Below, piece by piece: positions 63,695 through 64,000 of a stretch of 64,000 nt of DNA. Made by a program: the position numbers and the translations under genes. The notes below the pieces were generated by a model. It did no database searches and was not told the DNA's origin. It worked only from the letters and a program-made list of their open reading frames with translations. The stretch comes from Celeribacter ethanolicus (GTDB lineage: Bacteria; Pseudomonadota; Alphaproteobacteria; Rhodobacterales; Rhodobacteraceae). The stretch covers positions 124,001 through 188,000 of the forward strand of contig NZ_LRUC01000052.1 in the NCBI RefSeq assembly GCF_001550095.1, in the 5' to 3' direction. Positions within the stretch are counted from its first letter, which is position 1; each line of letters starts with the position of its first letter.

Positions 63695-64000
63695 ATGGTA
63701 GCCGATCATTTTTCCCATGTCAGAACCTGGGTCTTCGACCTCGACAACACGCTTTACCCGCCCGAGGCGGCACTTTTCGCGCAGATCGAGGTCAAGATGA
63801 CCGATTGGGTCTCCCGCGAACTGAACGTCACTTCAGAGGAGGCGAACCGGCTGCGGCACACCTACTGGCGCGAATTCGGCACGACGCTCTCCGGCATGAT
63901 GGCGAAACACGGCACCGACCCGCTGCCTTATCTCAGCTATGTGCATGACATCGACTTCTCCGGGCTGTCGCGCGATGCCGAGCTGAAAGCCGCGATCACG
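63695..64000 (+). CDS. HAD-family pyrimidine 5'-nucleotidase, partial
   Basis: Only the first 102 codons are inside the window. The N-terminus contains TWVFDLDNTLYPPEAALFAQ, the HAD motif I with nucleophile Asp and Asp at +2, and the cap-domain helix VSRELNVTSEEANRLRHTYW typical of the SDT1/pyrimidine 5'-nucleotidase family. ATG 63695 follows GGGAGG. The gene runs off the right edge. Confidence 0.9.
   Translation, partial: MVADHFSHVRTWVFDLDNTLYPPEAALFAQIEVKMTDWVSRELNVTSEEANRLRHTYWREFGTTLSGMMAKHGTDPLPYLSYVHDIDFSGLSRDAELKAAIT

Overview
The window is high-GC DNA from an alphaproteobacterium, most likely Rhodobacterales (Rhodobacteraceae). This rests on the gene families and their order (tmk-holB-tatD-MBL hydrolase, DUF2244 next to yqeY and carA, c550-type cytochrome near coxA), GC-rich codon use, and a TTAA-N7-TTAA box of the CtrA type. 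It is chromosomal core sequence interrupted by at least one intact genomic island and one decayed element.

Layout. (1) 1-4983, minus strand: a type I secretion locus with an ABC exporter (cut by the window edge), a TolC-like outer-membrane channel, a free-standing BapA-prefix-like protein and a 633-residue acidic Leu/Gly/Asp repeat protein. A DUF4870-like membrane protein and a possible gene remnant follow. (2) 6056-14666: an 8.6-kb island between 14-bp direct repeats, one being the 3' end of tRNA-Ser(UGA). It carries a P4-type integrase with arm-site-like repeats at both ends, a three-gene module read here as toxin-antitoxin-SecB-like chaperone (TAC), a secreted protein, and an AlpA / Toprim / DUF3987 replication-type block. 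(3) 15026-21483: core genes for a SPOR lipoprotein, D,D-carboxypeptidase, thymidylate kinase, DNA polymerase III delta', TatD, an MBL hydrolase and an AEC permease. (4) 21764-27242: an RTX/Hint secreted protein, a MarR-FUSC efflux pair and a thioesterase.

(5) 27620-43960: a coherent catabolic region. A peptide ABC importer shares an operon with a prolyl-aminopeptidase-like hydrolase and aminopeptidase P. Beside it are hydroxyproline epimerase, a D-amino-acid (hydroxyproline) dehydrogenase, a DapA-type deaminase, 2-ketoglutarate-semialdehyde dehydrogenase, an Ldh2-type imine reductase and a GntR/FCD regulator flanked by identical TTGTCGACAA palindromes. Together they read as uptake and degradation of proline/hydroxyproline-rich (collagen-like) peptides. 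(6) 44257-48073: a DUF4123 adaptor, a large probable T6SS effector and a degenerate SUMF1-fold protein, with no vgrG nearby, followed by the C-terminal remnant of a serine recombinase abutting tRNA-Leu(GAG).

(7) 48792-64000: core genes: a peptidoglycan-binding protein, lipB, a frameshifted helical-repeat protein, cytochrome c, a small LLGG-tailed protein, coxA, a gene broken across three frames, DUF2244, yqeY, carA, a glycosyltransferase with an N-terminal MshEN-like (c-di-GMP type) module preceded by a CtrA-like box and a 16-bp tandem repeat, a GntR regulator and the start of an HAD-family nucleotidase. Functional calls are from motif reading only; no database search was run.
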